64,000 nt of DNA, taken from assembly GCF_028649475.1 (NCBI RefSeq), contig NZ_JAQSIP010000002.1:372001-436000 (forward strand), in the 5' to 3' direction. The position numbers and the translations under genes are program-made. This document shows, in pieces, positions 46,892 through 54,842 of the stretch; positions within the stretch are counted from its first letter, which is position 1; every line of letters begins with the position of its first letter. The notes under the pieces were generated by a model. It was not told the DNA's origin and searched no databases. It was given only the letters and a program-made list of their open reading frames with translations. The stretch comes from Curvibacter cyanobacteriorum (GTDB taxonomy: Bacteria; Pseudomonadota; Gammaproteobacteria; Burkholderiales; Burkholderiaceae_C).

Positions 46892-47129
46892 CCGCCATCG
46901 GGGGGACTGAGGCGCCTCAACCTCTTGGCCGCGGAGCTGCGTCGGTGCACGGTTGACCTGGAGCGCCATGCGGCGTCTCAGGCGCCGTGGCGCGGGCAGG
47001 TGGGGACGCTGCCGTGGGGGGCCTGCGCTTGTTGGCTTGGCGCTGTCTGCGCGCAGGGCACCGCGGCGTGCGGTTGGCGGGATCCGCCTGAGCGCCGCCC
47101 CACCCACCCAGGGCGGGCGGCGGCCACAT

Positions 47130-48092
47130 TCACAGGTCCAGCACCAGGCGCGGCGAGCGCGAGCGCGAGCAGCACGGCAGGCACTGGTCGTTGGCGGCTT
47201 GCTCTTCTTCGGTGAGGTAGCTGTCGCGGTGGTCGGGCTGGCCCGACAGCACCCGGGTCAGGCAGGTGCCGCACACCCCCTGCTCGCACGAGGTCATCAG
47301 CCGCACACCAGCCTGCTCCAGCGCCTGCGCGATGGTCAGCTCGGGGGGCACGGTGACCACCAGCCCGCTGCTGGCGATCTCGACCTCGAACTCCGCGTCA
47401 TCGGGCAGGCTTTGCACCGTGGCCTGAAAGACTTCGCTGTGCAACTGCGCCTCGGGCCAACCGGCCTGGCGCGCGGCGCCCAGCACCGCGTCCATGTAGC
47501 CCTTGGGGCCGCACACATACAGGTGCGTACCCGCCTGGGGCTGGGCCAGCAGCGCCGCCAGGTCCAGCTTCTGGGCCGCATCGCCGTCATCGAAATGGGT
47601 CTGCACGTGGGGCTGCAGGTCGGCCTCGGCCAGGCGTGGCAGGAAGGCCGCCTGGTCGCGGCTGCGGGCGCTGTAGTGCAGGCTGAACGACTGGCCCTGG
47701 CGCGCCAGGTGCTGGGCCATGCTCAGCAGCGGCGTGATGCCAATGCCCCCGCCCAACAGCAGGTGGTGCTGGGCTTGGGGTGCCAGCTCAAAGTGGTTGA
47801 CCGGGGCGCTGATGGTCAGGGTCTGGCCAGCTTGCAGAGCATGCACGGCGCGCGAGCCCCCTCGCGACGCCGGGTCCAGCAGCACGCCGAGTCGGTACAC
47901 GCCGCCCTCATCGGGCGCGTTGACCAGCGAGTAGGGGCGCACCAGGCCCGGGGCCAGGTGCAGGTCGAGGTGGGCGCCCGGGGTGAAGCCGGGCAGGCTT
48001 TGGCCGGGCAAGGGCTCCAGTTCGAGCCGGCAGATCTGGGCGGTCTCGGCGCTCTTGCGCGCCAGGCGCACGGTCAGGGTAGTGGCGGTCAT
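47130..48092 (-). CDS. vanB: Vanillate O-demethylase reductase
   Basis: The 320-residue reductase has an FMN/flavin domain (PYSLVNAP motif near residue 53), an NAD-binding domain (LLGGGIGITPLLSMA, CGPKGYMDAV) and a C-terminal plant-type [2Fe-2S] domain with Cys269, Cys274, Cys277 and Cys307. It passes electrons from NAD(P)H to the VanA oxygenase. It starts 10 bases downstream of vanA on the same strand. Confidence 0.93.
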   Translation of the reverse strand: MTATTLTVRLARKSAETAQICRLELEPLPGQSLPGFTPGAHLDLHLAPGLVRPYSLVNAPDEGGVYRLGVLLDPASRGGSRAVHALQAGQTLTISAPVNHFELAPQAQHHLLLGGGIGITPLLSMAQHLARQGQSFSLHYSARSRDQAAFLPRLAEADLQPHVQTHFDDGDAAQKLDLAALLAQPQAGTHLYVCGPKGYMDAVLGAARQAGWPEAQLHSEVFQATVQSLPDDAEFEVEIASSGLVVTVPPELTIAQALEQAGVRLMTSCEQGVCGTCLTRVLSGQPDHRDSYLTEEEQAANDQCLPCCSRSRSPRLVLDL

Positions 48093-48102
48093 CGGGGGCC
48101 TC

Positions 48103-49155
48103 TCACACCGTGGCCGCAGCGGGGGCGGTGCGTTCGGCTGCGATCAGTCGGTCAATCACCCGACGGGCTTGCACACCACCGGCGTCGATGTTGAGCATCA
48201 ACAGTTGGCGATCGGGCCAGCGCAGCAGGTTTTGCTGCTGGCGCTCCAGCATCTCCTGGTCTTCCGCAAAGATGTTGCCTTGGCCCTGGCGGATCTGGTC
48301 GGTCAGCGCCGGGTCTTGGGGCTTGAACCGGCGCGCCATGCCCCAGAAGTAATGGATCGAGGTGGCGGTCTCCGGCGTGATGAAGTCCACCACGATGCTC
48401 GAGGCCTTGACCGAGTCGGGCGCGTCATAGCCGCCGTGACCGGCCAGCGCCACCCCCACCTCGATCAGCACATGGCTGGGCGGCGTGAAATGGCAGATTT
48501 GCCAGCGGTCCACCAACTGATCGTCGGGCAGGCCGTTCATGCGCAGGGCCATCTGCCAGAACGGCGGCGGCTTGATGCCATTCATGAACCGGCTGGTGAT
48601 CACCTCATCGCCTTCGACACGGGTCTGGCACGGGGTTTCGTCGATTTCGGGCTGGCCAATGCTGGTCGAGTGCACATAGGTCTCGTGCGTCAGGTCCATC
48701 AGGTTGTCGACCATCAGGCGGTAGTCGCAGGCAATGTGGTACAGGCCGCCGCCGTAAGCCCATTCGTCGTTCTGGGCCCAGTGCAGGGCGGGGATCAGGT
48801 CGGCATTGGCTTGGGCCGGGTCACCGGGCCAGACCCAGATAAAGCCATGGCGTTCCACGGCCGGGAAGGCGCGCACCGCAGGGAAGCCGCGCACGCGCTG
48901 GCCGGGCATGGCCACGGTCTTGCCTTCGCAACCCATCTCCAGGCCGTGGTAGCCGCAGACCAGCTTGCCTTCGCAGACCCGGCCCAGGGACAGCGGCGCG
49001 CCGCGGTGCGGGCAAAAATCTTCGAGGGCCACCACTTGCTGCTCGGGACCGCGGTAAAACACCATGCGTTCGCCGCACACTTGGCGACCCAGCGGGCCCG
49101 CTTGGATCTCGTCGGGGGTGCAGGCGACGTACCAGGTGTTGAGGGGGAAGGTCAT
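48103..49155 (-). CDS. vanA: Vanillate O-demethylase oxygenase
   Basis: The 350-residue Rieske non-haem iron oxygenase has the Rieske centre at Cys48, His50, Cys67 and His70 (CPHRGAPLSLG and CGYHG) and the mononuclear iron ligands His157 and His162 in NLMDLTHETYVH with bridging Asp154. It removes the methoxy group of vanillate to give protocatechuate and formaldehyde. The ATG at 49155 gives the usual MTFPLNTWYVA start. vanR is divergent with 80 bases between, so the operator lies in that spacer. VanA is the best fit; a paralogous aryl O-demethylase would look alike. Confidence 0.93.
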   Translation of the reverse strand: MTFPLNTWYVACTPDEIQAGPLGRQVCGERMVFYRGPEQQVVALEDFCPHRGAPLSLGRVCEGKLVCGYHGLEMGCEGKTVAMPGQRVRGFPAVRAFPAVERHGFIWVWPGDPAQANADLIPALHWAQNDEWAYGGGLYHIACDYRLMVDNLMDLTHETYVHSTSIGQPEIDETPCQTRVEGDEVITSRFMNGIKPPPFWQMALRMNGLPDDQLVDRWQICHFTPPSHVLIEVGVALAGHGGYDAPDSVKASSIVVDFITPETATSIHYFWGMARRFKPQDPALTDQIRQGQGNIFAEDQEMLERQQQNLLRWPDRQLLMLNIDAGGVQARRVIDRLIAAERTAPAAATV

Positions 49156-49182
49156 TGTCTCTTTCTCCGTGGGTTGGGTTCT

Positions 49183-49194
49183 AATGGATCCAAT
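49183..49194. promoter_or_regulatory. VanR operator 1
   Basis: The palindromic AATGGATCCAAT in the vanA-vanR spacer matches 11 of 12 bases of the ATTGGATCCAAT operator known for VanR in Caulobacter. It lies 28 bases upstream of the vanA start. Confidence 0.8.
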
Positions 49195-49234
49195 TCTAGG
49201 CAAATTTAGAAGAAAACTCAAAGAAAGTTCAAAA

Positions 49235-49246
49235 AATGGATCCAGA
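49235..49246. promoter_or_regulatory. VanR operator 2, overlapping the vanR start
   Basis: AATGGATCCAGA keeps the TGGATCCA core and overlaps the ATG of vanR itself (codons 1-4). Its centre is 52 bases from that of operator 1, about five helical turns, so two VanR dimers would lie on the same DNA face. Confidence 0.6.
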
Positions 49247-49988
49247 AAAGACTCAAGCCTCGGATTCGATCGGTGTGCTGGCCCATTTGCGCCAGCGCAT
49301 CATGGAGGGCCATTTCCCGCCAGGCACCCGCTTGGCCGAGGAGGCCGTGGCCGAAGCCCTGGGGGTTTCGCGCACGCCGATCCGGCTGGCGTTTCGCACC
49401 CTGGAGCAAGAGGGCCTGCTGGAGAAGACTGGCAAGCGTGGCCTGGTGGTGCGTGATTTTTCCGAGGCTGATGTGCTGTGCGCCCTGGAAGTGCGCGGGG
49501 TGCTTGAAGGCCTGGCGGCGCGCCGCCTGGCCGAACGCGGTCTGAGTGCCGAGGTGCGTCAGCGCCTGCAGGCCTGCCTGGACCAGGGCGAGCGGGTGCT
49601 GGCGGCCGGCCACCTGCGGGCCGAGGACATTGCCGCTTGGAGCCAGCTCAACGATGCGTTCCACAACGCCATCGTGGGCGCCGCGGGCAGCCCGGTGATT
49701 GGCGACGCCATCACCCGCAACAACCACCTGCCTTTCGCCTCGGCGGCCTCCATCCGCATCGACCCCAAGGCACTGGACCGCGAGTTCGACAAGCTGCGCA
49801 TCGCCCAGTTGCAACACCGCCTGGTGTTCGACGCGCTGGTGCGCGGCGAGTCGGCCCGCGTCGAGATGCTGATGCGCGAGCATGCCCACATCGGCCTGCG
49901 TTATGGCGATCTGCTGGGCCTGGGGGCAGGGCGATCGCCCCGGAGCGCGGAGGCCGCGCCTGGGGTTGCGCCGGACGCTAACAATTGA
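49236..49988 (+). CDS. vanR: Vanillate-responsive GntR-family repressor VanR
   Basis: The 250-residue protein has an N-terminal GntR winged helix (about residues 12-75, GTRLAEEAVAEALGVSRTPIRLAFRTLEQEG in pieces) and a C-terminal FCD ligand domain (about residues 80-215) with the helical layout of FadR relatives. It is divergent from vanA-vanB, and operator-like palindromes lie in the spacer, as for VanR repressors that release DNA on binding vanillate. Its start codon lies within the second operator copy, suggesting autoregulation. Confidence 0.93.
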   Translation: MDPEKTQASDSIGVLAHLRQRIMEGHFPPGTRLAEEAVAEALGVSRTPIRLAFRTLEQEGLLEKTGKRGLVVRDFSEADVLCALEVRGVLEGLAARRLAERGLSAEVRQRLQACLDQGERVLAAGHLRAEDIAAWSQLNDAFHNAIVGAAGSPVIGDAITRNNHLPFASAASIRIDPKALDREFDKLRIAQLQHRLVFDALVRGESARVEMLMREHAHIGLRYGDLLGLGAGRSPRSAEAAPGVAPDANN

Positions 49989-50066
49989 TTACCAAGAAGC
50001 ACAGACAAGGTGGCACAGATGGGGTGGGTGGCGCGTTAAGGTCAAACCATCACCTGAGGTGCTCCC

Positions 50067-50612
50067 GTGAAAAACAAGTTTTCTTTGTCTTTGAGTCAAT
50101 TCCAGCAACGCGCCAAGTCAGGCCTTTTGTCCATCGCCTGGGTCGGGATCGCGGCCTTGGCGGCCTCGTTGAGCCCTGTGGCAGCGCAGGCGCAGACCTA
50201 CATGAACATCACCCTGGGGGTGCCGTTGGCGCCGGGGGGCTACGGGCAGATTTCGATCGGCAACAACCCCATGCCACCCATCATCAACACCGCGCCTCTG
50301 ATCGTTGGTCCGGTGGTGCATGGGGCGGCACCAATGTATCTGTATGTGTCCGATCTGGAGTACCGCCATTGGGCCCGCCACTGCCGCCGTTACCAGGCCT
50401 GTGGTCGTCCGGTCTACTTTGTGCGGGTCGATGAACGCCACCGCTGGTGGGATGGCCACCCCCCTGGCCATGCCCGGGACCGTGACGACCGCCCAGGCGA
50501 GCGCCGGGGTTGGGACCGTGGCGGCCCAGGCCATGGGCACCGCGGTGACCGGGATGATCGGGACCACCATGGCCCGGGCCGGGGTGAAGGCCGCGGCCAC
50601 GGTGACCACTGA
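50067..50612 (+). CDS. Secreted hypothetical protein with charged repeat tail
   Basis: The 181-residue protein has a long signal peptide (about residues 1-43, ending in Ala-Gln-Ala), a small folded middle part (residues 45-125, Gly/Pro/Tyr-rich, with two Cys in CRRYQAC) and a C-terminal tail of about 55 residues made of Arg, Asp, Gly and His. I do not recognise a family. The tail is likely disordered and could bind metal or polyanions. The gene is preceded by a GGTGCTCCC ribosome region and lies between vanR and a Nudix hydrolase, without an evident operon partner. Confidence 0.75.
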   Translation: MKNKFSLSLSQFQQRAKSGLLSIAWVGIAALAASLSPVAAQAQTYMNITLGVPLAPGGYGQISIGNNPMPPIINTAPLIVGPVVHGAAPMYLYVSDLEYRHWARHCRRYQACGRPVYFVRVDERHRWWDGHPPGHARDRDDRPGERRGWDRGGPGHGHRGDRDDRDHHGPGRGEGRGHGDH

Positions 50613-50778
50613 AGCGCGGAGCGTCGCCACGGCCTGGGGCCGCCCGACCTGCTGGGGCGCGGCCTGGCCATGACTCGCTCCCCGGCCAGGTGCAGCGCCG
50701 GTGTTCAGGGGGGCGGTGGCGTTGCGCGCGACGGCCAGCCGCATCGCCCCAGGGCCTGTGCGGGCCCTGGCGGAGGGG

Positions 50779-51327
50779 TCAGGGGATGTCGATCTGGTGG
50801 ATGCCGAAGTGCCCGCGGCGGCGGTCGGCAAAGAAGCACTCCAGCGTTTCCTTGACGGTGCGGAAGGCTATTTCGTCCCAGGGGATGTCTTCTTCGCTGA
50901 ACAGCCGGGCTTCAAGCGTTTCATGCCCTGGCTGGAAGGTGTCGCTGAGCAGGCGCGCGCGGTAGAAAAAATGCACCTGCCCGACCCGCACCACGCTGAG
51001 GACGCTGAACAGGCCCTCCAGCTCGATCAGCGCGCCGGCCTCTTCGTCGGTCTCGCGCTGGGCCCCTTGTGCCAAGGACTCGTTGAGCTCCATGAAGCCT
51101 GCCGGCAGGGTCCATTTGCCCCAGCGGGGCTCGATGTTGCGCTTGCACAGCAGCACCTTGTCGCCCAGGTAGGGCAGGGTGCCCACCACATTGAGCGGGT
51201 TTTCGTAGTGGATGGTGTGGCAGGCGGGGCACACCGCGCGGAGTTTGGTGTCACCGTCGTCCGGAAGGCGGTACACCACGGCGGTGCCGCACTCGCGGCA
51301 GTGCTTGATGGGGCTGCGAAACGTCAT
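50779..51327 (-). CDS. Nudix hydrolase with zinc ribbon
   Basis: The 182-residue protein has an N-terminal zinc ribbon (Cys10, Cys13, Cys33 and Cys36) and a Nudix box GFMELNESLAQGAQRETDEEAG, read in pieces, fitting G-x5-E-x7-REUxEE. This layout occurs in NADH-pyrophosphatase-like and ADP-ribose pyrophosphatase-like proteins; substrate is uncertain. Surrounded by long gaps, no operon partner. Confidence 0.88.
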   Translation of the reverse strand: MTFRSPIKHCRECGTAVVYRLPDDGDTKLRAVCPACHTIHYENPLNVVGTLPYLGDKVLLCKRNIEPRWGKWTLPAGFMELNESLAQGAQRETDEEAGALIELEGLFSVLSVVRVGQVHFFYRARLLSDTFQPGHETLEARLFSEEDIPWDEIAFRTVKETLECFFADRRRGHFGIHQIDIP

Positions 51328-51912
51328 GCGGCGAGTGTACGGGGATTGGCTCGCCTTGCTTGAGGGACTGGGGATGTCCCTGAGAACGCCGAGTTGGGCG
51401 TCTCAGAGCTTGAGTGTCTGATCGGTTCGGTCAACCCTGGGTCCGTTCTTCGGGGCGGTACCCCAGCCCACACCGGGGGATTGGCTGGGCTTCATTGGTT
51501 TTGGAAAGCCTTCTTCGATCGTGCGCCGGTGTCGGGTGGTGATGTGGAAGGCATGGGGCCGCAGGTTGGTTGGCTTGTCTCCGACCTGGGCGGCCATGCA
51601 TTTTGGGCTGAACACCGGCCCCACGCCGACGTCCGTCGTTCCCGCAAAGTGAGTGCGCGGGTCGTCCAGCTCAAGAAGTGCCTGATGCGCCCGCGCTGCG
51701 CACGCGGCGCTTGGCGGGCGTGCCGCTGTGTGATCGGGGCATGGCTACGCTGAAAGGCCAGGCCTGGTCGGGCCGCATGCTGTGGCCAAGGCTGAAGCCA
51801 AAGTGGGCGCGTGCCCGTTCGGCGCCTCAAAAGCCGTTAGCCTTGTGGCCACGACACCTTCGTCAGTTGGTCAGGCTCGGAGACTCCACCCCGAGCAGAA
51901 CAAGGAAATTGC
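51328..51912. other. Gap of about 585 bases, no gene recognised
   Basis: An imperfect hairpin (TGAGA/TCTCA around CGCC/GGCG at about 51380-51407) is visible. Short open frames here look like composition effects. The ribosome binding site AAGGAA of the aspartate dehydrogenase gene lies at the right end. Confidence 0.5.
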
Positions 51913-52731
51913 ATGACTGCGCCCATGGCTTCCCAGCGCCCCCTTCAACGTGTGACCCTGATCGGCTTCGGCGCGATTGGGCAGTCCATTTTTCAGCGTG
52001 CCGCCCAGGCCCCGGGCGTGCACATCAGCCACGTGGTGGTGCCCGCAACGGGGCTGGCCAAGGCTCAGGCGCGGCTGGGCGCTGCCGCCACGGCCTGCAC
52101 CGCGGTGCCTGAGGACGCCACCCTGGTGCTGGAATGCGCGGGCCACAGCGCCTTGTTGCAGCATGTGCTGCCGGCCCTGCAGCGGGGGGTCGAGTGCGCC
52201 GTCCTGTCGATTGGCGCTTTGGCAGGCCCAGGCCTGGCCGAGCAACTCAGTGACGCCGCTGAACAAGGCGGTACCCAGGTGCATTTGCTGGCCGGTGCCA
52301 TGGCGGGCGTGGATGCGTTGGCTGCCGCCCGCCTCGCCGGTTTGAGCGAGGTGTGCTACACCGGTCGCAAGCCGCCCGCGGGCTGGCGCGACACCCCTGC
52401 CGAGCAGGTGTGTGACCTGGACACGATCACCCAAGCCACCGTCCTGCTGGACGCCACCGCCCGCGAGGCTGCCCAGCGCTATCCCAAGAATGCCAACGTG
52501 GCCGCCACCCTGTCCTTGGCTGGCCTGGGCTTGGACGCCACCCGGGTGCGCTTGATCGCTGACCCCGCGGTGAGCGAGAACATCCACCACGTCGTGGCGC
52601 GGGGCGAGTTTGGCGAGATAGAGCTGACGCTGCGCGGCAAGCCCCTGGCCGACAACCCCAAGACATCCGCCTTGACCGTGCTCTCGGGGCTGCGCTTTCT
52701 GCACAACCGGGGCGCTGCGCTCACGCTGTGA
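51913..52731 (+). CDS. nadX: L-aspartate dehydrogenase (DUF108 family)
   Basis: The 272-residue enzyme has an N-terminal Rossmann fold with GFGAIGQ, an AMAGVDALAAARLAG segment and the family signature YPKNANVAATLSLAGLGLD, read in pieces, followed by a GEFGEIELTLRGKPLADNPKTSAL end. It oxidises aspartate to iminoaspartate or oxaloacetate plus ammonia, and in some bacteria feeds NAD synthesis. The ATG at 51913 follows AAGGAA by 6 bases. A related enzyme was characterised from Comamonas. Stands alone. Confidence 0.9.
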   Translation: MTAPMASQRPLQRVTLIGFGAIGQSIFQRAAQAPGVHISHVVVPATGLAKAQARLGAAATACTAVPEDATLVLECAGHSALLQHVLPALQRGVECAVLSIGALAGPGLAEQLSDAAEQGGTQVHLLAGAMAGVDALAAARLAGLSEVCYTGRKPPAGWRDTPAEQVCDLDTITQATVLLDATAREAAQRYPKNANVAATLSLAGLGLDATRVRLIADPAVSENIHHVVARGEFGEIELTLRGKPLADNPKTSALTVLSGLRFLHNRGAALTL

Positions 52732-53093
52732 TCGCCGCTGACGGGGGCCTCGCATGCGGCTGAGGCTGGTCACCCGCGCGCGGGTGATGCCGCCGGGTCC
52801 GGGCACGCGCCCCGGTGTTGCGGGGCCGGGCTTTCAAGCCACAGGCCCGCGGTGGGCCGCCCTGCGGTGCAACACCACCAGGCGGGTCGGGCTTCGGTGC
52901 GAGCCGTCCCGCCTCAAACCATGCAGTGCTCGGGGCGTCCCCCATGGGGTCATCACAAGTGGGGTGCTTGTTGGCTGGGTTGAGCTGCTCCAACCACCCC
53001 AGGTCCAACGCGGTCCGGCGATGAAAAAAGGCCCCGAAGGGCCTTGGTTTGCCACGGCCCAGTGGGCGGTGGTTGGGGGCAGGGCGTCAGGCT
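52732..53093. other. Gap of about 360 bases with structured DNA
   Basis: It contains a perfect 18-base palindrome with no loop (TCACCCGCG/CGCGGGTGA, 52770-52787) 38 bases after the aspartate dehydrogenase stop, and the terminator of the next gene at 53024-53045. No coding sequence was recognised. Confidence 0.6.
53024..53045 (-). terminator. Intrinsic terminator after FAH-family gene
   Basis: On the minus strand AAGGCCC and GGGCCTT enclose a TTCG tetraloop, followed by a run of T residues. It is 49 bases after the stop of the minus-strand gene. Confidence 0.85.
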
Positions 53094-53789
53094 TCAGACC
53101 ACGCGCAGCTTGAGCTCACCCAGGCCGCTGACGCCGCCTTCCAGCACATCGCCCCGCACCACAGCGCTCACGCCTTCGGGCGTGCCGGTGTAGATCAGGT
53201 CGCCCGGGGCCAGGTCCCAGGCGGCAGACAGGTGCTCGATGGTCTCGGCGATGTTCCAGATCAGCTTGGACACGGTACTGGACTGGCGGGTCTCGCCATT
53301 CACCTTGAACCAGATGTCGGCCTGGCTCACATCACCGGCTTGGGCCGCGGGCGTGATCGGGCCAATCGGGGCCCCGTGGTCAAAGCCCTTGCCGATGCAC
53401 CAGGGCCGGCCTTGCTTCTTCATTTCGTTTTGCAGGTCGCGGCGCGTCATGTCCAGGCCCACGGCGTAACCGTAGATGTGCTTGAACGCGTCGGCCGCAG
53501 CGATGTTGCGACCGCCCACGCCGATGGCCACCACCAGCTCGATTTCGTGGTGGAAGTTCTGCGTCAGGCTGGGGTAGGGCAGGTTGCCGGTGCTGCCGGC
53601 GTCGACCACCACCAGGGCGTCGGCGGGCTTCAGGAAGAAGAACGGAGGCTCACGGCCGGTGAACCCCATCTCCTTGGCGTGTTCTTCGTAATTGCGGCCC
53701 ACGCAGTAGATGCGGCGCACGGGGAACCGGTCGGTGGTGCCCAGCACCGGTACGCTGGGGACGGTTGGGGCAGGGAAGACAAAGCTCAT
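53094..53789 (-). CDS. Fumarylacetoacetate hydrolase family protein, fumarylpyruvate hydrolase type
   Basis: The 231-residue protein is short-form FAH family with GRNYEEHAKEMG, FFFLKPADAL and HHEIELVVAIG, where the acidic residues bind the divalent metal, and a final GDLIYTGTPEGV. Length and motifs fit fumarylpyruvate hydrolase of the gentisate pathway; acylpyruvase is the nearest alternative. A monooxygenase-like gene follows 5'-wards on the same strand (36 bases upstream) and a zeta-class isomerase is divergent from that, so a ring-cleavage role is likely although the dioxygenase is not in the window. Confidence 0.88.
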   Translation of the reverse strand: MSFVFPAPTVPSVPVLGTTDRFPVRRIYCVGRNYEEHAKEMGFTGREPPFFFLKPADALVVVDAGSTGNLPYPSLTQNFHHEIELVVAIGVGGRNIAAADAFKHIYGYAVGLDMTRRDLQNEMKKQGRPWCIGKGFDHGAPIGPITPAAQAGDVSQADIWFKVNGETRQSSTVSKLIWNIAETIEHLSAAWDLAPGDLIYTGTPEGVSAVVRGDVLEGGVSGLGELKLRVV

Positions 53790-53825
53790 GGCTGACTCTC
53801 GTTCAGTGACAGGACGTGAGGGGGC

Positions 53826-54134
53826 TCACTGGCCGCTGGATTGGGTCACCAGCTCGAAGTGCTCGACCACCGGCGGCGCGGCGAAGAACGGGCCGACGAT
53901 GGCACGCCATTCGGCGAACAACGGCGACTCGCGGAAACCGACCGTGTGGGCCTCCAGGGTGTCCCACTGGATCTGCAGCACGTAGCGTTCGGGCGATTCG
54001 ATGCCGTGGTGCACGCTGAAACCGCGGGCCCCCTGGGCCCGGCTGATGACGCTGCGCAGGCCGCGTTCAATGGCTTCTTCGAAGGCCTTTTGCTGGCCCG
54101 GCTGGATGCGGATGTCCGCGAGTTCAAGAATCAT
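53826..54134 (-). CDS. Antibiotic biosynthesis monooxygenase (ABM) fold protein
   Basis: The 102-residue dimeric alpha/beta barrel protein opens MILELADIRIQPGQQKAFEEA and has ESPERYVLQIQWDTLEAHTVGFRES, read in pieces, the signature of the ABM family. Members oxidise or protect reactive aromatics, though many have no defined reaction. The ATG at 54134 is chosen. It lies 36 bases upstream of the FAH-family gene on the same strand and 69 bases from the divergent isomerase start. Confidence 0.85.
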   Translation of the reverse strand: MILELADIRIQPGQQKAFEEAIERGLRSVISRAQGARGFSVHHGIESPERYVLQIQWDTLEAHTVGFRESPLFAEWRAIVGPFFAAPPVVEHFELVTQSSGQ

Positions 54135-54203
54135 GTCGTCTCTTTCTTGGTGTGTCGTACAAGGACGGCACACAGTCTACCGCCTGCCTTTATGCTTGCG
54201 CGC

Positions 54204-54842
54204 ATGAAGCTCTTCAACTATTTCCGTTCTTCGGCGTCCTTCCGGGTGCGCATCGCTTTGCAGCTCAAGGGCCTGCCGTACGACTACCAGCCGGTGCACC
54301 TGGTCAAGGGCGAACAGACCGCACCCGCCTACGCCAGCCTGGTGGCCGACCCCCTGGTGCCCATGCTGGAGGTCGATGGGGCCCACCTCACCCAGTCGAT
54401 GGCCATCATCGAGTACCTCGACGAGACCCACCCCGAGCCCCCGCTGATGCCCGCCGACGCGCTGGGCCGGGCCCGCGTGCGAGCGCTGGCCCAGACCGTG
54501 GCCTGTGAGATCCACCCCATCAACAACCTGCGGGTGCTCAAGTACCTGAGCCGGGACCTGGGCGTCGACGAAGACGCCAAGAACGCCTGGTACCGCCACT
54601 GGGTGCGGCTGGGCCTGGAGGCGGTGGAGCGCCAGTTGCAGCAGCCCGCCACCGGCCGCTTCTGTCATGGCGACACGCCCACCCTGGCTGATTGCTGCCT
54701 GGTGCCGCAGATCTTCAATGGCCAGCGCTTCAAGGTGAGCTTTGACGGGCTGGACCGCACGCTGGCGGTGTTCGAGGCCTGCATGGCCCTGGACGCATTT
54801 CAGCGCGCCCAGCCCAGCCAATGCCCCGACGCGGAGGCCTGA
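54204..54842 (+). CDS. maiA: Zeta-class glutathione S-transferase, maleylacetoacetate/maleylpyruvate isomerase
   Basis: The 212-residue protein opens MKLFNYFRSSASFRVRIAL, the SSxSxRVRIAL glutathione-binding motif of zeta-class transferases, followed by the thioredoxin-like fold with PMLEVDGAHLTQSMAIIEYL. It isomerises the cis ring-cleavage product to the fumaryl form. With the neighbouring FAH-family gene (fumarylpyruvate or fumarylacetoacetate hydrolase type) this suggests gentisate or homogentisate use. The ATG at 54204 is preferred over one 12 bases upstream. It overlaps pgeF by 1 base (TGATG). Confidence 0.92.
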   Translation: MKLFNYFRSSASFRVRIALQLKGLPYDYQPVHLVKGEQTAPAYASLVADPLVPMLEVDGAHLTQSMAIIEYLDETHPEPPLMPADALGRARVRALAQTVACEIHPINNLRVLKYLSRDLGVDEDAKNAWYRHWVRLGLEAVERQLQQPATGRFCHGDTPTLADCCLVPQIFNGQRFKVSFDGLDRTLAVFEACMALDAFQRAQPSQCPDAEA

